NCBI GenBank assembly: GCA_026713505.1
Contig: JAPOOH010000010.1
Coordinates: forward strand, 1-6,924
DNA length: 6,924 nt
Direction of reading: 5' to 3'
From: Chloroflexota bacterium
GTDB taxonomy: Bacteria; Chloroflexota; Dehalococcoidia; Lucifugimonadales; Australimonadaceae
Shown here: positions 6,136 to 6,924 of the stretch, piece by piece
How the letters are laid out: every line of letters begins with the position of its first letter
Position numbering within the stretch: position 1 is the first letter of the stretch
Position numbers and translations under genes: made by a program
The notes under the pieces: generated by a model
What the model was told of the DNA's origin: nothing
Seen by the model: the letters and a program-made list of their open reading frames with translations, nothing else
Database searches by the model: none

Positions 6136-6218
6136 TCCCTTCGAAGCCGCCCGGCAAGCACTTCTGGCACTAGCCTCTCGCATTCTGCCCGCCTGAAACC
6201 GCCCGCTCTCCCGTAACG

Positions 6219-6224
6219 TATCAT
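6219..6224 (+). promoter_or_regulatory. Candidate -10 box of a leaderless mRNA
   Basis: TATCAT lies seven bases before the ATG at 6232, putting the expected transcription start at the start codon itself. No Shine-Dalgarno is present between them. This is the usual geometry of leaderless genes in several high-GC phyla. The best -35-like match, CTGAAA at 6193-6198, is spaced 20 bases away, too far to claim. Confidence 0.45.
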
Positions 6225-6231
6225 CCGGTGC

Positions 6232-6753
6232 ATGGACGATAACTCCAGCACGCCTTCCGCTCCCGTGCGCGGAGCGCTCATAGCCGGAGCCCTCTCCGCC
6301 GTCGTGGCCGCGCTCGTCTCGCTGCCGCTGCACTCGCCGCACGACGCTCTCCTGAATTCGGCCAGCGTCACCTGGGGCGTGCTGCTGCTGGCATTGGTGA
6401 GCGGCCTCGTCTATCGGAGGCTCACCCGTGGATCCGGCGCGCTGCGGCGCTTCACCGTCGTCATGGCGATCGGCTTCCTCGTATGGGTGGCCGTCGCCCT
6501 CGCCGCCGGGACGATGCTTACCCGCATGGTCTCGTTCACCGTGCCGCTCGCCGCGATAGCGTTCGGCGGCATTGGCGTCCTCACGCCCCTGCTCTCGCGG
6601 ACGCCGCTCGCCGCGCGGTGGCCGGTCGTAGTCGTCGCGCTCGTGATTGCGGCCGCCGTTGGTATTGGCCTCGCCGGTCAAGGCGACCAGGAGAGCGGAC
6701 GCCTGGAGCTGCCTCCACGCGCCGACCAGAGCCCGTTTAGAATGGACGCATAG
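6232..6753 (+). CDS. Hypothetical multi-pass membrane protein
   Basis: The protein has 173 residues and I do not recognise the family. About five hydrophobic segments can be read, near residues 14-33, 47-62, 75-96, 99-121 and 130-149, joined by short Arg-containing loops (for example YRRLTRGSGALRR at 61-73). A charged, Pro-containing tail of about 24 residues follows. The N-terminus is short and polar, without a signal peptide cleavage site. Positively charged residues lie mainly in the loop between segments 2 and 3, which is probably cytosolic. It lies alone between two probable promoters and appears to be a separate transcription unit. The ATG fits a leaderless start. Nothing indicates a substrate or partner. 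Confidence 0.7.
   Translation: MDDNSSTPSAPVRGALIAGALSAVVAALVSLPLHSPHDALLNSASVTWGVLLLALVSGLVYRRLTRGSGALRRFTVVMAIGFLVWVAVALAAGTMLTRMVSFTVPLAAIAFGGIGVLTPLLSRTPLAARWPVVVVALVIAAAVGIGLAGQGDQESGRLELPPRADQSPFRMDA
6738..6743 (+). promoter_or_regulatory. Candidate -10 box for the lipoprotein gene
   Basis: TAGAAT, the same hexamer seen before the tRNA, lies in the last codons of the preceding gene and 28 bases before ATG 6772. Transcription would begin near 6750, leaving a short leader that contains the ribosome binding site. There is no clear -35 hexamer. Confidence 0.3.
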
Positions 6754-6760
6754 CCGACTC

Positions 6761-6765
6761 AGGAG
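6761..6765 (+). promoter_or_regulatory. Ribosome binding site of the lipoprotein gene
   Basis: AGGAG is followed by six bases and then ATG 6772, near-ideal spacing. It fixes the start in preference to the later in-frame ATG at 6787. Confidence 0.7.
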
Positions 6766-6771
6766 TTGCTG

Positions 6772-6924
6772 ATGCCCGCCTCTTCGATGCGATACGTGAG
6801 ACTCATCCTGCCCGTCGCCCTCGCCGCCCTGCTCGCCCTCCCCGCCTGCGGAGGCGACCCCACCCCTACACCTGTCCCGACCCCCACGCCGAACGTCGCC
6901 CCGCTCATTCCACCGCCCGCACCC
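6772..6924 (+). CDS. Putative lipoprotein, N-terminal part (3' end outside window)
   Basis: Fifty-one codons are visible. A short N-terminus with Arg7 and Arg10 is followed by a hydrophobic core (LILPVALAALLALPAC) ending in Leu-Pro-Ala-Cys26, a plausible lipobox for signal peptidase II. Mature residues begin Cys-Gly-Gly-Asp and continue into a Thr-Pro repeat (TPTPVPTPTP), a flexible linker of the kind often seen after the lipid anchor in surface proteins, including Chloroflexota substrate-binding proteins. The functional domain is beyond the window, so role and substrate cannot be told. The protein is expected to be tethered on the outer face of the cytoplasmic membrane. Confidence 0.8.
   Translation, partial: MPASSMRYVRLILPVALAALLALPACGGDPTPTPVPTPTPNVAPLIPPPAP

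Noticed and set aside
5596..6681. Minus-strand open frame of 361 codons opposite two small genes
   Set aside because: It is a hydrophilic antisense product without domains. The + strand frames give coherent membrane segments and have plausible starts.

Overview
The window is high-GC bacterial DNA, almost entirely coding on the + strand. It looks like accessory or catabolic chromosome rather than plasmid or phage. A lipoprotein with a Thr-Pro-rich stretch after its lipidated Cys, C-ending codon preference and an apparently leaderless promoter would fit a Chloroflexota (SAR202/Dehalococcoidia-like) genome. That placement is an inference and cannot be proved from this window.

Left part (1-4009). 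The window opens in the C-terminal half of a class II aldolase/adducin-type enzyme (2-442). After its stop lies a decayed 5' fragment of a transporter gene (444-515), then one very large gene (527-4009). That gene encodes a 1160-residue protein of the TM0106 RecB-like family. It has an N-terminal Cas4-like PD-(D/E)XK nuclease with Fe-S cysteines, a central RNase H-like exonuclease domain and a C-terminal superfamily 1 helicase, a bacterial analogue of eukaryotic Dna2 with an extra nuclease.

Middle (4009-5388). An intact major facilitator transporter follows. Its start codon overlaps the stop of the nuclease-helicase gene (TGATG). Its first 62 bases after the A of the ATG are repeated, 58 of 62 identical, at 445-506 on the other side of the nuclease-helicase gene. 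The simplest reading is that the aldolase and transporter genes were once adjacent in an operon. The single nuclease-helicase gene then inserted at the transporter start codon, duplicating the 5' end of the target so that the downstream copy stayed complete and translationally coupled. No transposase or integrase is present. This is the main discovery of the window: a candidate one-gene mobile nuclease-helicase flanked by a long target duplication.

Right part (5389-6924). A tRNA-Thr(CGT) with encoded CCA (5454-5528) is bracketed by short imperfect direct repeats. It is followed by an unrecognised protein with one N-terminal membrane anchor (5578-6135), an unrecognised small multi-pass membrane protein with a leaderless-type -10 box (6232-6753), and the start of a lipoprotein gene with a good ribosome binding site (6772 to the window end). 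These look like independent transcription units.

The first ~60 bases are low-complexity G/C runs of doubtful quality. The largest gaps between genes are the 65 bases before the tRNA (holding a candidate promoter), 49 bases after it, and 96 bases at 6136-6231. No gap reaches 300 bases. No convincing rho-independent terminator or CRISPR array was seen.
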